The notes: generated from the sequence alone by a model not told the origin. A stretch of 48,851 nucleotides of DNA from Flavobacterium quisquiliarum (GCF_019308285.1 NZ_WWEM01000023.1:1-48851); one strand, 5' to 3'. Numbered from the stretch's first letter, positions 27,205 to 35,762 are shown. A program made the numbers and translations.

Positions 27205-27492
27205 CTATTTACTGCCTTTACTGTTAGATGTTGAATCTTTGTTTATGGTTGTAGTCCCTTTTTGCGTAGTTCCATCCGAACCAGAACCAGTCGAACCCTC
27301 GCCGGTAGCACCAGTTGTTCCATTTGTACTTGTACGGGTCGTATCCGAGTCAGCTCCAATGCTGTCAACAGCTGCCTGCGTTGAATCTGTTTCATCTGCG
27401 TATGGATCTGTGCTGGAATTCTGATTGTTTTTACAAGATAGCACCAGGGTAAAGATCAGTGTAAGGAATGAAGTTTTTAATATTGTTTTCAT
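27205..27492 (-). CDS. Small Ser/Thr/Gly-rich lipoprotein
   Basis: A 95-residue protein with a lipoprotein signal peptide: MKTILKTSFLTLIFTLVLSC, the cysteine being the first mature residue. The rest is low complexity, rich in Thr, Ser, Gly and Asp, and probably disordered. It starts with an SSTDPYADETDSTQAAVDS segment resembling the mature start of the lipoprotein at 33065 (NDTYADSSAVVADT), so the two may be related. Function unknown; lipoproteins of this kind are common in Flavobacterium stress regions. It has its own terminator. Confidence 0.75.
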   Translation of the reverse strand: MKTILKTSFLTLIFTLVLSCKNNQNSSTDPYADETDSTQAAVDSIGADSDTTRTSTNGTTGATGEGSTGSGSDGTTQKGTTTINKDSTSNSKGSK

Positions 27493-27519
27493 AATGTCCT
27501 ATTTTAGTTTCAATAACCT

Positions 27520-27527
27520 CAAAGTTA
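27520..27527 (-). promoter_or_regulatory. Possible -7 element upstream of the lipoprotein gene
   Basis: Minus-strand TAACTTTG fits the Bacteroidota TAnnTTTG consensus, 28 bases before the start at 27492. No convincing -33 TTG at the usual spacing. Confidence 0.35.
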
Positions 27528-27671
27528 ATATCTTAAAAGTTGAGATCGTTATATCATTAAATGAAGTATTTACAGATTTAGTACTTTAAACAATTAATAA
27601 CCAGAGCGATAATTATATTTAACGCAATCGGTTTTTAGATATAATAAGCATGACGCGTTGAAGAATTATTT

Positions 27672-28838
27672 CTATTTCCACGGATCAAGTACTACTTTTA
27701 CACATCCGTCTTCACGTTTTTTGAAAATATCGTAAGCATGTGAAATCTCACTCAACGGCAGTCTGTGCGTTATAATGTCTTCTAGCTTCACCTTTCCCTG
27801 AACCACATATTCTAAAAGTTTATCAATGTGTTTGTGAGCCGGAGCCTGCCCTCCTTTTAGGATTATCCCTTTATCAAAAAACTGTCCTATCGGAAAATTA
27901 TCATAGTTGACAGGATAAACACCCAAAACAGAAACAATTCCGCTTCTTCTTACGGCGCTCATGCAGGCTTCTAAAACTTTTGTTGATCCTTTTTCGAAAT
28001 TGATGGTTGCCTTAATACGGTCAGCTAAATTACGGTCCGGTTCAAATCCAACCGCGTCAATGCAGACATCTGCGCCGCGGCCATTTGTAAGAGAACGGAT
28101 CTGTTCAACAACATCTTTAGGCCCATTCTGCCATAGAATTGTGGTACAGCCCGCTGTAGCTTTAGCTTTATCGAGTCTAAACTGAAGTGTGTCAACTACA
28201 ATGACCTGCGCCGCGCCTCTAAGCCAGGCGCTTTTGGCCGCCATGATACCAACAGGTCCCGAACCAAATATCGCTACGGTTTCCCCGCCCTTGACTTCCC
28301 CCCAGTCCACCCCGGTATAGCCTGTCGGGAATATGTCGGTTAGAAAAAGAAGCTGCTCATCACTTAGATCTTCAGGAACAACTCTGGGTCCGTAATTGGC
28401 ATATGGTACGCGCACATACTGTGCTTGACCTCCGTCATACCCGCCATAGAGGTCTGTATAACCGAAAAGTGCCCCGCCTTTCTCTGTGAGAATTCCACCC
28501 TCAGGACCGTAATGTTCGGGGTTGCTGTGCTCACAGTTGCCCGGAACATCGTGATTGCAGAAAAAACAATTCCCGCAGGCAATCGGGAAAGGAACCACAA
28601 CTCGGTCCCCTCTTTTCAGGTGGGTGACAGCCGAGCCCGTTTCCTCCACAATACCCATAAATTCATGGCCAAGCACCATGGGAGTTGTTGGCATGGCACC
28701 AGAATAAATATGCAGATCCGATCCGCATATTGCCGTGGAAGTAACTTTTAGAATAATATCATCCTGTGCTATGATTTTTGGATCTTCTACCGTATCATAT
28801 TTAATCGAACCAGGTCCGTGAATAACTGCTGCTTTCAT
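27672..28838 (-). CDS. Zinc-dependent alcohol dehydrogenase, formaldehyde dehydrogenase-like
   Basis: This 388-residue enzyme is a medium-chain dehydrogenase. The catalytic zinc site is visible as ICGSDLHIYSG (Cys, Asp/His region) and GHEFMGIVEE. The structural zinc site is the four-Cys loop ACGNCFFCNHDVPGNCE. The NAD(P) site is VAIFGSGPVGIMAAKSA, followed by an acidic VVDT. The extended HSNPEHYGPEGG loop is typical of the glutathione-independent formaldehyde dehydrogenase branch. Likely role: detoxification of aldehydes or alcohols in the cytoplasm. It is monocistronic, on the same strand as the lipoprotein gene but about 180 bases away. Substrate is not determined by the sequence. Confidence 0.9.
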   Translation of the reverse strand: MKAAVIHGPGSIKYDTVEDPKIIAQDDIILKVTSTAICGSDLHIYSGAMPTTPMVLGHEFMGIVEETGSAVTHLKRGDRVVVPFPIACGNCFFCNHDVPGNCEHSNPEHYGPEGGILTEKGGALFGYTDLYGGYDGGQAQYVRVPYANYGPRVVPEDLSDEQLLFLTDIFPTGYTGVDWGEVKGGETVAIFGSGPVGIMAAKSAWLRGAAQVIVVDTLQFRLDKAKATAGCTTILWQNGPKDVVEQIRSLTNGRGADVCIDAVGFEPDRNLADRIKATINFEKGSTKVLEACMSAVRRSGIVSVLGVYPVNYDNFPIGQFFDKGIILKGGQAPAHKHIDKLLEYVVQGKVKLEDIITHRLPLSEISHAYDIFKKREDGCVKVVLDPWK

Positions 28839-29258
28839 GATGTCCTTTTTAAAATTAAGTGATAGCTAAGTAACTATAATTTAAGGCATTAATTTTACAG
28901 GATCATCTTAAATTCTTACAGATAAAACACTGTTGTTCAGGTATGATCTCCGCTCCGCATCACATATTGGCAATAACCTGCAGACAATTTTATGTTAGTG
29001 AATGAGCCTAGAGGGTTCGTCATTGGCACGCGCAAGAAAGCCCAATAGGCATAGTATGCTTCCAATTTTCTTTCTACAAGCTTTTTATTTTACTGTCTCC
29101 GTTCTTTTTCTGGAGACCAGCTTTGGTCCAAAGCCATTTCAGGAGAGTAATCAATTACTATGACCAATTCTCATCTTTGGAAAATCTTGTAAGAACTAGT
29201 ACAAATTATGTAAGAAGAAAAATTAATGATATGCCGAAATTTGATATAAACCAATTGG
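28839..29258. other. Intergenic region upstream of the dehydrogenase gene
   Basis: About 420 bases between divergent genes; it must hold the promoter of the dehydrogenase gene, but no TAnnTTTG match was found on its strand. No other feature recognised. Confidence 0.35.
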
Positions 29259-29360
29259 ATGATGGATGCCTTTTTTAGAAATTACGGCCTATTAACTTAT
29301 TTCCTTCTGCTCTCTATAGGAGCGGTTGTGACTGGTTTTGTTCTCTTTAACTGGGAATAA
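29259..29360 (+). CDS. Possible 33-residue single-pass membrane peptide
   Basis: A short frame with tandem ATG codons (29259, 29262) encodes MMDAFFRNYGLLTYFLLL and continues SIGAVVTGFVLFNWE before TAA. About 20 residues in the middle are hydrophobic and would span the membrane once. No obvious ribosome binding site is seen, as is usual in this phylum. It lies alone upstream of the 730-residue protein gene. It may be a real small membrane protein or chance; only composition supports it. Confidence 0.3.
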   Translation: MMDAFFRNYGLLTYFLLLSIGAVVTGFVLFNWE

Positions 29361-29434
29361 TTTTAATGTGCTTCTAAATACAGGCTGAATCTCTCATTCC
29401 CTATTCACTGGATATCACTTTTTATAAACTAAAA

Positions 29435-31627
29435 ATGATCAATATGCATACAGTTACACCATGGAGCGCAACTGCCCAGGCAGATATTGAAAATAGTGAA
29501 ATACTTTTGGAGAAAAAAATTCATTCTTCCACGTATCAATTTTATAATACGGGCGATTCGCTTTGGATTGTTGCTATAATGCCCGGTACTGGGAAAATAG
29601 CCTTTCGTGCCGCATTTGCCATGAACAGCTGTTTTGAAGTTACCAATCTTTTTGAAGACCAGGATATTGTAATCGTAGTACTCAATTCCAGACTTGGCAA
29701 TTATGAGGTCCGTATTGAATTTCCCTCTGCTGAAGCACCAGTTTTGCATTACACCACATCCTTCAATGCTAATATTCCTCTCTTGATGCCATTTTGGCCG
29801 AGGGACATAATTCCGCTGACGCAAAGCGGGAATATTGCTAATACTGCCGGAACAATTCACATGGAACAGTTAGGATCCCGCTCCGGACTTCTTTTTGCGA
29901 GCATTACAAAACCGCAGACAGGTTCGTTTTTTTATTTTCAAAACCTTACATCACTATCCGAGTATTGTGAAGCTACGGAAACGGAATCCAAAAATACAGT
30001 AGGCGGAAGCTGGCCCGAAATCGGGTTTCAACTACCGACCACTGATAAACTGCCTCTTCCGGCGGGAAAAGCCTTCACTATCTCGAATGCCTATGTCGTT
30101 TTTCATACTGAGATATTTGATCAGACAACAACAATCTGCGAGCATTTTTTAAATAATCTGGTCACGGTATATAAACTGCTTGAACAGCCGCGGATCGAAT
30201 ATCACAACTGGCCGGAAATCGCTCAGAAAGTGGTTTCAGATTTAACGACTAATAAGGGTTCCTGGACACAAAAGCTAGGACACCCCTATTTAAATGCCTA
30301 CTTATGCGACTATGAAACGCCGCCCGAAAGTATGGTCCAGCTTGCCGTATTGGCTCCTTTTAAAGAATATGAAAAATGGGGCGGCGAAAAAGAGCCTATC
30401 TGCGAAGATTTAATTAAAGGATTACCTGAATTTTATGATGAAAAAATAAACTGCATAAACCGCTGGCTTCCCTCGATGGTTGACAAACTGGATCAGTCCG
30501 AAGAGCAGAAAAAAGAAATGGTGATGGATTCCTGGTATCTGCATCATCCATTGATGAATCTGGCCAGACTTGCCTTATGGGGTGATAAAACTTCAGAAAA
30601 ACTTGTGCTTGACTCGATAGAATATGTTATAAGAACGGCACACCATTTCAATTATGAGTGGCCTGTATTTTATAATATGGAAACCCTTGAGGTCATCAAA
30701 AAAGAAACGGCACCGGGCGCTGGAGGAGAAAGGGATGTTCCAGGGGCATACGCGCATTTGATGCTGCTGCTTTTTAAGATAACTAAAGAAAAACGATACT
30801 TAAACGAAGCAGAAAAAGCGGCAAAAAAACTGGAAGGACTCGGATTAAACATTCTGTATCAAGCCAATAACACTGCTTTTGCAGCCGGGGCTTTATTGGA
30901 ATTATACAAAATTACCAATAAAAAACTTTACCTCGATTTAAGTTACAGATGCCTGACGGGATTATTTAAAAATATTCAGCTTTATGACTGCAGATACGGA
31001 TTTGGTAAAAATTATACCAATTTCTTCTCCATTTTTCCCTTGAATGATGCCCCTTATACCGCCGCATATGAGGAGATGGAAGTCTATGCAGCATTGTCAG
31101 AATATATGGTTCAGGCAGAAGATGTTGAGATTCTTCCGGCACTGAGAACACTAATTCCCGAGTTTATAAAATATGCTGTCGGCAGGATTGCCTATTACTA
31201 TCCCGCTATGCTCCCTTTTGATATGATTTCTGAAGAAGTTAAAACCGGAGAAGTTCAGGCTGATCTGTGGATTCCACTTGAAGATTTATACAACGGCTGG
31301 GAGAAAAGCGGCAAGGTCGGTCAGGAAGTCTATGGCGCCGGAATGGCCTTTGGTGTCGTGCCAAGGCAGTACATCAAAATTGGCGATGAGTTTCTACTTT
31401 TTGTTGATTATCCCATTATTCATCAAAGTAAAAGGGGAAATACAGTCACCATAAAATTAGATGGTGATAAAGAATTGAACTGCAATTTAAAAATTATAAA
31501 AATTAAAAACAGCAGCATTAAAATGGAGGTCTTGCAGGATAAGCAAACACAAAAACCTTTTACAGCAAATGCGAATATACACGAGTATAAAATTTCAGGC
31601 CGGGGCACCGTAAAAATTCAGTGGTAA
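29435..31627 (+). CDS. Large alpha/alpha-toroid glycosidase-like protein, function unknown
   Basis: A 730-residue protein without a signal peptide. The first 270 residues look beta-rich. From about 290 to 640 it has repeated helical pairs with aromatic and acidic residues (YLNEAEKAAKKLEGLGLNILYQANNTAFAAGALLELYKITNKKLYLD), typical of six-hairpin glycosidase-like toroids. The C-terminal 80 residues are again beta-rich. Candidate acidic residues (for example in GAGGERDVPGAYAH) are present but a catalytic pair cannot be named. It is probably a cytoplasmic sugar-acting or sugar-binding enzyme; it could also be an inactive member. It stands alone between a zinc dehydrogenase and an SDR gene. Confidence 0.6.
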   Translation: MINMHTVTPWSATAQADIENSEILLEKKIHSSTYQFYNTGDSLWIVAIMPGTGKIAFRAAFAMNSCFEVTNLFEDQDIVIVVLNSRLGNYEVRIEFPSAEAPVLHYTTSFNANIPLLMPFWPRDIIPLTQSGNIANTAGTIHMEQLGSRSGLLFASITKPQTGSFFYFQNLTSLSEYCEATETESKNTVGGSWPEIGFQLPTTDKLPLPAGKAFTISNAYVVFHTEIFDQTTTICEHFLNNLVTVYKLLEQPRIEYHNWPEIAQKVVSDLTTNKGSWTQKLGHPYLNAYLCDYETPPESMVQLAVLAPFKEYEKWGGEKEPICEDLIKGLPEFYDEKINCINRWLPSMVDKLDQSEEQKKEMVMDSWYLHHPLMNLARLALWGDKTSEKLVLDSIEYVIRTAHHFNYEWPVFYNMETLEVIKKETAPGAGGERDVPGAYAHLMLLLFKITKEKRYLNEAEKAAKKLEGLGLNILYQANNTAFAAGALLELYKITNKKLYLDLSYRCLTGLFKNIQLYDCRYGFGKNYTNFFSIFPLNDAPYTAAYEEMEVYAALSEYMVQAEDVEILPALRTLIPEFIKYAVGRIAYYYPAMLPFDMISEEVKTGEVQADLWIPLEDLYNGWEKSGKVGQEVYGAGMAFGVVPRQYIKIGDEFLLFVDYPIIHQSKRGNTVTIKLDGDKELNCNLKIIKIKNSSIKMEVLQDKQTQKPFTANANIHEYKISGRGTVKIQW

Positions 31628-31862
31628 TTTTTGATCCTGCAGTTTAAAGGCCCAGAATGTGAAAAATGAACCTAAAGATCTACAGGAAAGAATGATCGCA
31701 AGTACGGTTTTTTTTTAGTATGTGCATCTGTACATAGTAACATGGCATAGATAAAACCAGATTTGCGCACCAATTTCATACTATGACACTGTATTACCGT
31801 GACATTTCAATTTAGTATGCCGGACAGAATAGATAATAATAACTTAAAAAAAAAAAACACTT

Positions 31863-32621
31863 ATGGAAAAATTAACAAATTACTTTGGACAGAACATCAA
31901 GGATAAAAAAATAGTTATAACGGGTGGAACAACCGGAATAGGAAAAGCAATTGCCGATGTCTTGGTTTCTCTTGGCGGGCGCGTACTTATTTTTGGAAGG
32001 GATAGGGAAGATTTTGAAAAAGCCGTTGCAGATATAAAAAAGCAGTTCCCGGACAGCGAACTTTACGGTACTCCCGCAGATGTTACCAAAAAGGAGGACA
32101 TTGACAAAATACTGTCAATAGCAGATACCAAACTCGGTGGAATAGACATCCTTATCAATAATGCGGCCGTTGCAGCCCCGGGACTAACAGGGGAAACTTA
32201 TGAAGATTACAAATACGCGATCGATACCAACATTACCGGTTATCTTGCCTTTGCTCAGGCAGCTGCTGCACGAATGAAAAAGCACAAATCAGGACATATC
32301 ATCAATATCGGGTCAATGAGTGCGGAGAGCCGCACGCCTGAAAGCACCATTTATGTAGCCACAAAAACAGCCATTCGCGGATTCAGCACCTCACTTCGCA
32401 AGGAACTAAATCCTCTTGGGATCAAGGTTTCCCTTATTGAACCGGGCGCTGTGACAAGTGACATGCAGACCGATCCGAAGAAAGTGCAGCATGAGAAAGT
32501 TGAGAAACTGGAGATGCTGGAAGCTTACGATATTGCAATGAGCACTTTGTTTTGTCTCTCGCAGCCAAAAAGATGCGATATCGTCACGATGCAGATCCGT
32601 CCGCACCTGCAGATCATTTAA
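31863..32621 (+). CDS. SDR-family short-chain oxidoreductase
   Basis: This 252-residue protein is a classical short-chain dehydrogenase. The nucleotide site TGGTTGIGKA is at residues 20-29, the NNAA stabilising motif is in ILINNAAVAAPG, and the active site has Ser in INIGSMS and the Tyr-x3-Lys pair in YVATK. The C-terminus is short. It closely follows the YdfG/3-oxoacyl reductase type. Substrate is unknown; such enzymes near stress genes often reduce reactive carbonyls. It is monocistronic; an A-rich tract lies just before the start. Confidence 0.9.
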   Translation: MEKLTNYFGQNIKDKKIVITGGTTGIGKAIADVLVSLGGRVLIFGRDREDFEKAVADIKKQFPDSELYGTPADVTKKEDIDKILSIADTKLGGIDILINNAAVAAPGLTGETYEDYKYAIDTNITGYLAFAQAAAARMKKHKSGHIINIGSMSAESRTPESTIYVATKTAIRGFSTSLRKELNPLGIKVSLIEPGAVTSDMQTDPKKVQHEKVEKLEMLEAYDIAMSTLFCLSQPKRCDIVTMQIRPHLQII

Positions 32622-32863
32622 TAGAAACGCATTTATTCTGGCTTTTGATAAAGATCCGTAAATATATATTTCATGGATATAGATACAGTTTTTTAATCCG
32701 TTCTCAATAATTTCCCCCAATCACCTTGGCACAATCTTTTTGAAATCTTAAATTTGGCAAAATCAAGTTTAAATAAATATGGTTTCGAATATTTCCAGAT
32801 TTGGAGTTGCCTTCAATTTTGCCACAAAAAGTTAAATCGGTTTTTAAAGATATTTCACCGGTC
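32622..32863. other. Intergenic region with one arm of an inverted repeat
   Basis: About 240 bases downstream of the SDR gene. It holds attttgccacaaaa (32816-32829), a perfect 14-base reverse complement of 32868-32881 in the repeat that follows. No gene is seen. Confidence 0.4.
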
Positions 32864-32956
32864 TAAGTTTTGTGGCAAAATCGTGGCGCATTGCCTTTCC
32901 ATAAAATAGGAATCCAGGAAAATCAATTGCTAAAAAGCTTAGGTCGAAACTTATAC
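32864..32956. repeat. GTGGC-type repeat, copy 2
   Basis: Matches copy 1 (19795-19890) at 23 of 24 bases in the core and more loosely to the taggtcgaaact segment near 32940-32951. Here the core also forms a perfect 14-base inverted repeat with 32816-32829, separated by 38 bases. The two copies are in the same orientation and enclose about 13 kb of stress and metabolic genes. Possible remains of recombinase arm or attachment sites; no integrase gene is near. Confidence 0.5.
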
Positions 32957-32993
32957 AAATATTTACAAGGCAGTGGCTAAGCTGGAAAAAATT

Positions 32994-33030
32994 AAAAAGC
33001 CTGCAGAAATTATATTTCTGCAGGCTTTTT
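32994..33030. terminator. Bidirectional intrinsic terminator
   Basis: A long stem aaaaagcctgcagaaa with tttctgcaggcttttt and a small loop, flanked by A and T runs so that it can end transcription from both sides. It lies after the stop of the minus-strand lipoprotein gene at 33065. Confidence 0.88.
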
Positions 33031-33064
33031 GAATTAATAATAACCATTTATTTTAATTAAGAAC

Positions 33065-33274
33065 CTACTTTGCTGGCGGCGGAGTCATAGTTTTAGAGGT
33101 ATCGGTCCCAACAGTATCGGCTGGAACCGTACTGATGGTATCAGCCACAACAGCAGAGCTGTCTGCATAAGTATCATTGGTTTCAGCAGGAACTGTCTCA
33201 TTTTTTTTACACGAAATGGAAAGCCCTGCAAGCACCAGCAGAACTGCAAACCCAGATTTAAAATTGATTTTCAT
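33065..33274 (-). CDS. Small Thr/Asp-rich lipoprotein
   Basis: A 69-residue protein with a lipoprotein signal (MKINFKSGFAVLLVLAGLSI then SCKKNE; Cys is the lipidation site). The mature part is a short disordered Thr/Asp/Val/Pro-rich chain ending in TPPPAK. Its mature start NDTYADSSAVVADT is similar to the lipoprotein at 27205, which suggests a small paralogous family. It has a strong bidirectional terminator directly after it. No function is known. Confidence 0.75.
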   Translation of the reverse strand: MKINFKSGFAVLLVLAGLSISCKKNETVPAETNDTYADSSAVVADTISTVPADTVGTDTSKTMTPPPAK

Positions 33275-33408
33275 AACAATATATTTTTTTAGTTTGAAAT
33301 CCCAAGTTAAAAGAAAACCTGCTTATATTCTTACATAATTTCAGTGTTTTATTACAAAACTTTATGGTAAAATCTAAAAATTAGCAAGTTTTTTTTAAAT
33401 AGACGCCG

Positions 33409-33549
33409 TTACACTATTACTGAAACCAGCAGCACGGCAATAAAGAATACTATTGAAATGACCATTGCGTTTATTATAGCTCCTTTTCTCTTCTGTGATT
33501 GCTGTGCACGGTCGATGATGTGCTTTTTATTGCTTTTAAATAGTTTCAT
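33409..33549 (-). CDS. 46-residue single-pass membrane protein
   Basis: A short minus-strand frame starts MKLFKSNKKHIIDRAQQSQK, continues with a basic RKG and then a hydrophobic segment AIINAMVISIVFFIAVLLVS (residues 24-43), and ends with VIV. It would be an inner-membrane peptide with a basic cytoplasmic head. The clean Lys-rich head and the single helix make it look like a genuine small protein. It is near another minus-strand membrane protein gene (33808-34263). Function unknown. Confidence 0.5.
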   Translation of the reverse strand: MKLFKSNKKHIIDRAQQSQKRKGAIINAMVISIVFFIAVLLVSVIV

Positions 33550-33807
33550 TACGCTGTGATTTTATAATTTTAAAGAAAACGTAAAAATACTGCACCATGA
33601 TTTAAAAAGCTTACAGCTTTAAAATCAGGTTTTTCATAATTGGAACATCCTGCATTCCTGTTTTATAAAATAGCCAGCTGGGAAAGAAAGCCCTATTTTT
33701 TTTTGACAGAATGCTTACATAATTAAAAATCAATAAATTAAATCCTTCCGTATGTGCAGAAAAAGATCCTTGTTTCAATGAAAGGCCGAAAATTGAAAAC
33801 AAAATAT

Positions 33808-34263
33808 TTAATCGGCTCTAAACTTGCTGTTTCTGCAGAGCATCAGAACAAGTGTCACCACAATACACGAAGCGCTTCCTTCAAATAAAAGGCAAAGGAT
33901 ATAGATGGGAACCGAAGGTTCCGCTCCGAACATAAAGGTCTGGGACAAGGATTCAACGTAATGGTCGCCTCCCCGGGCATAACTGTAGATCATAAGTGCA
34001 GCAAGACTAAGCACTACGCCTATAAACGAAGTAATCATGGCTGATACCGCATTAAAAAGAAAATTATTCTGTCCTTGGGCAAGGTTAATGTTTAAAATCC
34101 TGTTTACGCCGTAAAATATAAAAAACACATTCAATAAACGCAGATAAAATACATGGGAGAGATTCAAAAACTCCATGAGTAAAAAGAAAAGCGCAACTCC
34201 TGCAAAAATGATCAGGCCGCTGCTTAATTCCTTAGGAACAGTGGATGAGTATGCTGTTTTCAT
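33808..34263 (-). CDS. Four-helix hypothetical membrane protein
   Basis: A 151-residue integral membrane protein with four hydrophobic segments at about residues 15-32, 38-53, 68-93 and 115-140. The connecting loops are short and the C-terminus (CRNSKFRAD) is basic, probably cytoplasmic. No conserved motif is recognised. The gene is alone on the minus strand in the stress region. The hydrophobic pattern makes it a secure gene, but nothing can be said of its role. Confidence 0.75.
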   Translation of the reverse strand: MKTAYSSTVPKELSSGLIIFAGVALFFLLMEFLNLSHVFYLRLLNVFFIFYGVNRILNINLAQGQNNFLFNAVSAMITSFIGVVLSLAALMIYSYARGGDHYVESLSQTFMFGAEPSVPIYILCLLFEGSASCIVVTLVLMLCRNSKFRAD

Positions 34264-34485
34264 AATAATTAAATTTTATTCGTATAAACTTCAAATTTAA
34301 CACAGCTTTTCCCCGCTGCGTTATAAAATTAAAATACAGCTCTTACAAAATACACAGTACTAAATCACTGATAATCCAATAATTGCAATTGAAATAAATA
34401 CAATACTAAAATAAAAAAAATGAAAGAATTGCAGTTTTCTGATTTTCTCTGATGCGCATAAAGTTTACAGCGCACGTCCGCCGAC
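34264..34485. other. Intergenic region upstream of the membrane protein gene
   Basis: About 220 AT-rich bases with no gene seen. It precedes the GC-rich structured segment at 34486-34646. Confidence 0.35.
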
Positions 34486-34646
34486 AAAAAAAGCCCCTCA
34501 AAATTCAAGGAGCTTTCTGGCAGCCGGCGGGTGCCTGAAATGGTATGCGGTAACTAACTAAATCATTGTACAGAACCTTCAGACGAACCCCGCCGGTCCC
34601 CTGTTTTTTTTCTGACTGATTAAATTGCTGTTTACCTTTACCAGTA
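34486..34646 (-). ncRNA. Candidate structured RNA, minus strand
   Basis: In an AT-rich region, accggcggg (minus strand, 34589-34597) pairs with cccgccggc (34523-34531) in a 9-bp GC stem. Inside it, ctgaaggt and accatttcag form a further stem with a two-base bulge. Next comes a separate hairpin with a 7-bp stem (34494-34516, one G-U pair) and seven T, an intrinsic terminator on the minus strand. A TAAATTTG element at 34652-34659 fits the -7 consensus and would give an RNA of about 160 bases. The plus strand also has eight T after the big hairpin (34604-34611), so a plus-strand terminator with a long loop is the alternative. No known RNA family was recognised. Confidence 0.4.
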
Positions 34647-34651
34647 TATAG

Positions 34652-34659
34652 CAAATTTA
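34652..34659 (-). promoter_or_regulatory. Possible -7 element for the candidate RNA
   Basis: Minus-strand TAAATTTG matches the TAnnTTTG consensus of Bacteroidota promoters. The -33 TTG is not seen at the expected spacing, so this is weak support. Confidence 0.3.
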
Positions 34660-34991
34660 CCAAAACCTAAGGCAGATCACTTACAGTATATCCTTTTAGA
34701 ATTACAGCTTTTTAAGGCTTAAACCCATTCTTTTGACAATTTGATTTAATCATTCTCCGGATCTGGCGGCGTACAAATGGTATTTATACGTCCTTTTTAT
34801 AAAAAAAAAAGCAGCACGCTTTGGCCTTAACGATATAAAACCAAATCATTCTGGCAAAAAAGTACAGGTCAAATACGGGCAAACAGCTGGGCTCCAGAAT
34901 AGTGAAAAACCTGATCGAAAACAGAAGCCCGGCGGGCTGTAAAAGCAATGCCGGCCTTGTCTGATATATGGTTTTGGATTATTTTTGCAGC
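34660..34991. other. Intergenic region, nothing recognised
   Basis: About 330 bases between the candidate RNA and the next plus-strand gene. Two minus-strand frames that span this area and the gene at 34992 look like shadows. Confidence 0.35.
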
Positions 34992-35237
34992 ATGAATTAC
35001 GAAGATATAAAAAGACATTTTGAAGCGTTTCCTCCTCCCCTTGAGGTGGAATGGAAGCCCTGGGCAAAGATTACAGATACGCAGCTTTTTTTGAAGAGCT
35101 GCTACATCGGCATACGCAATTTCAACGGTCCTGTAGAGAGATGCCCGGCCTGGTGGCATCTCAAGGATTTTTACCTGCACATCAAACGCACCATGCCCAG
35201 TCAAGGGAGCCCTGAAAAAGAAACTGCCCCTGAATAA
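34992..35237 (+). CDS. Small hypothetical protein, possibly DUF6965-like
   Basis: An 81-residue protein starting MNYEDIKRHFEAFPPPLEV; an earlier ATG at 34968 adds eight less typical residues. The pattern YEDIKRHF, then PWAKITDTQLFLKSCYIGIRN and a C-terminal WWHLKDFYLHIK helix resembles the short DUF6965 type of protein (helix, proline turn, I-x-D, helix). It is soluble. The family has no known role. It lies convergent to the response regulator gene. The family match is from memory and only tentative. Confidence 0.5.
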   Translation: MNYEDIKRHFEAFPPPLEVEWKPWAKITDTQLFLKSCYIGIRNFNGPVERCPAWWHLKDFYLHIKRTMPSQGSPEKETAPE

Positions 35238-35312
35238 TAAAGCCCTGTCCTGTAAGATCTTGTCTGATTAAAGATCCGCAAGCATTCAGATCCCTCATCA
35301 TTATTTTTATCT

Positions 35313-35762
35313 TTAGCAGGCTGGAAGTTTTTTTTCCATCTCTTTTCTTAAGCTCTTAAGGTCCCTGTCCAAAATCCCTTTTAAAAGATCTTTTAATTCC
35401 ATAAAGGTAGGCGGTTTTACGGCATAATAATCCGCCCCGAGATTATAGGCGGTCCGGATATGCATCGCACTGCTGCTGGTGGACAGCATGATAATCTTTA
35501 TATTTTTGAAATCGCTGCCGCCGTTTCGAATTTCTTTAAGGCATTCAAATCCGTTTTTTCGGGGCATATTGATATCCAGAAATATCGTTTCAGGAAGATG
35601 CTTCGCCTTTTCAAGGGTTTCCAGCAGTTCGCAGCCGTCTGCCGTCTGCACTACCAAAATGGGCAGGTTTAATTCTTCGACTGCATCAGCAAACAGCAGT
35701 CTGTCATCTTCGTCATCTTCAGCAAGATAAATAATCTTCTCCCAATTCTGCTTTTGTGGCAT
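35313..35762 (-). CDS. Single-domain response regulator (REC only)
   Basis: A 149-residue receiver domain without an output domain. Acidic pocket residues are in YLAEDDEDD (about residues 13-19), the phosphoacceptor aspartate in TIFLDINMPRKNG (near residue 63), the Thr/Ser switch in IIMLSTSSS and the lysine in YYAVKPP. It resembles Rcp1-type regulators that pair with bacteriophytochrome or hybrid kinases. No kinase gene is nearby, so its partner is elsewhere. It is monocistronic, and output must be by protein contact. Confidence 0.9.
   Translation of the reverse strand: MPQKQNWEKIIYLAEDDEDDRLLFADAVEELNLPILVVQTADGCELLETLEKAKHLPETIFLDINMPRKNGFECLKEIRNGGSDFKNIKIIMLSTSSSAMHIRTAYNLGADYYAVKPPTFMELKDLLKGILDRDLKSLRKEMEKKLPAC

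Noticed and set aside
33611..33802. 63-residue minus-strand frame next to the membrane protein gene
   Set aside because: No motif, no coherent hydrophobic or coding pattern, AT-rich; probably chance.
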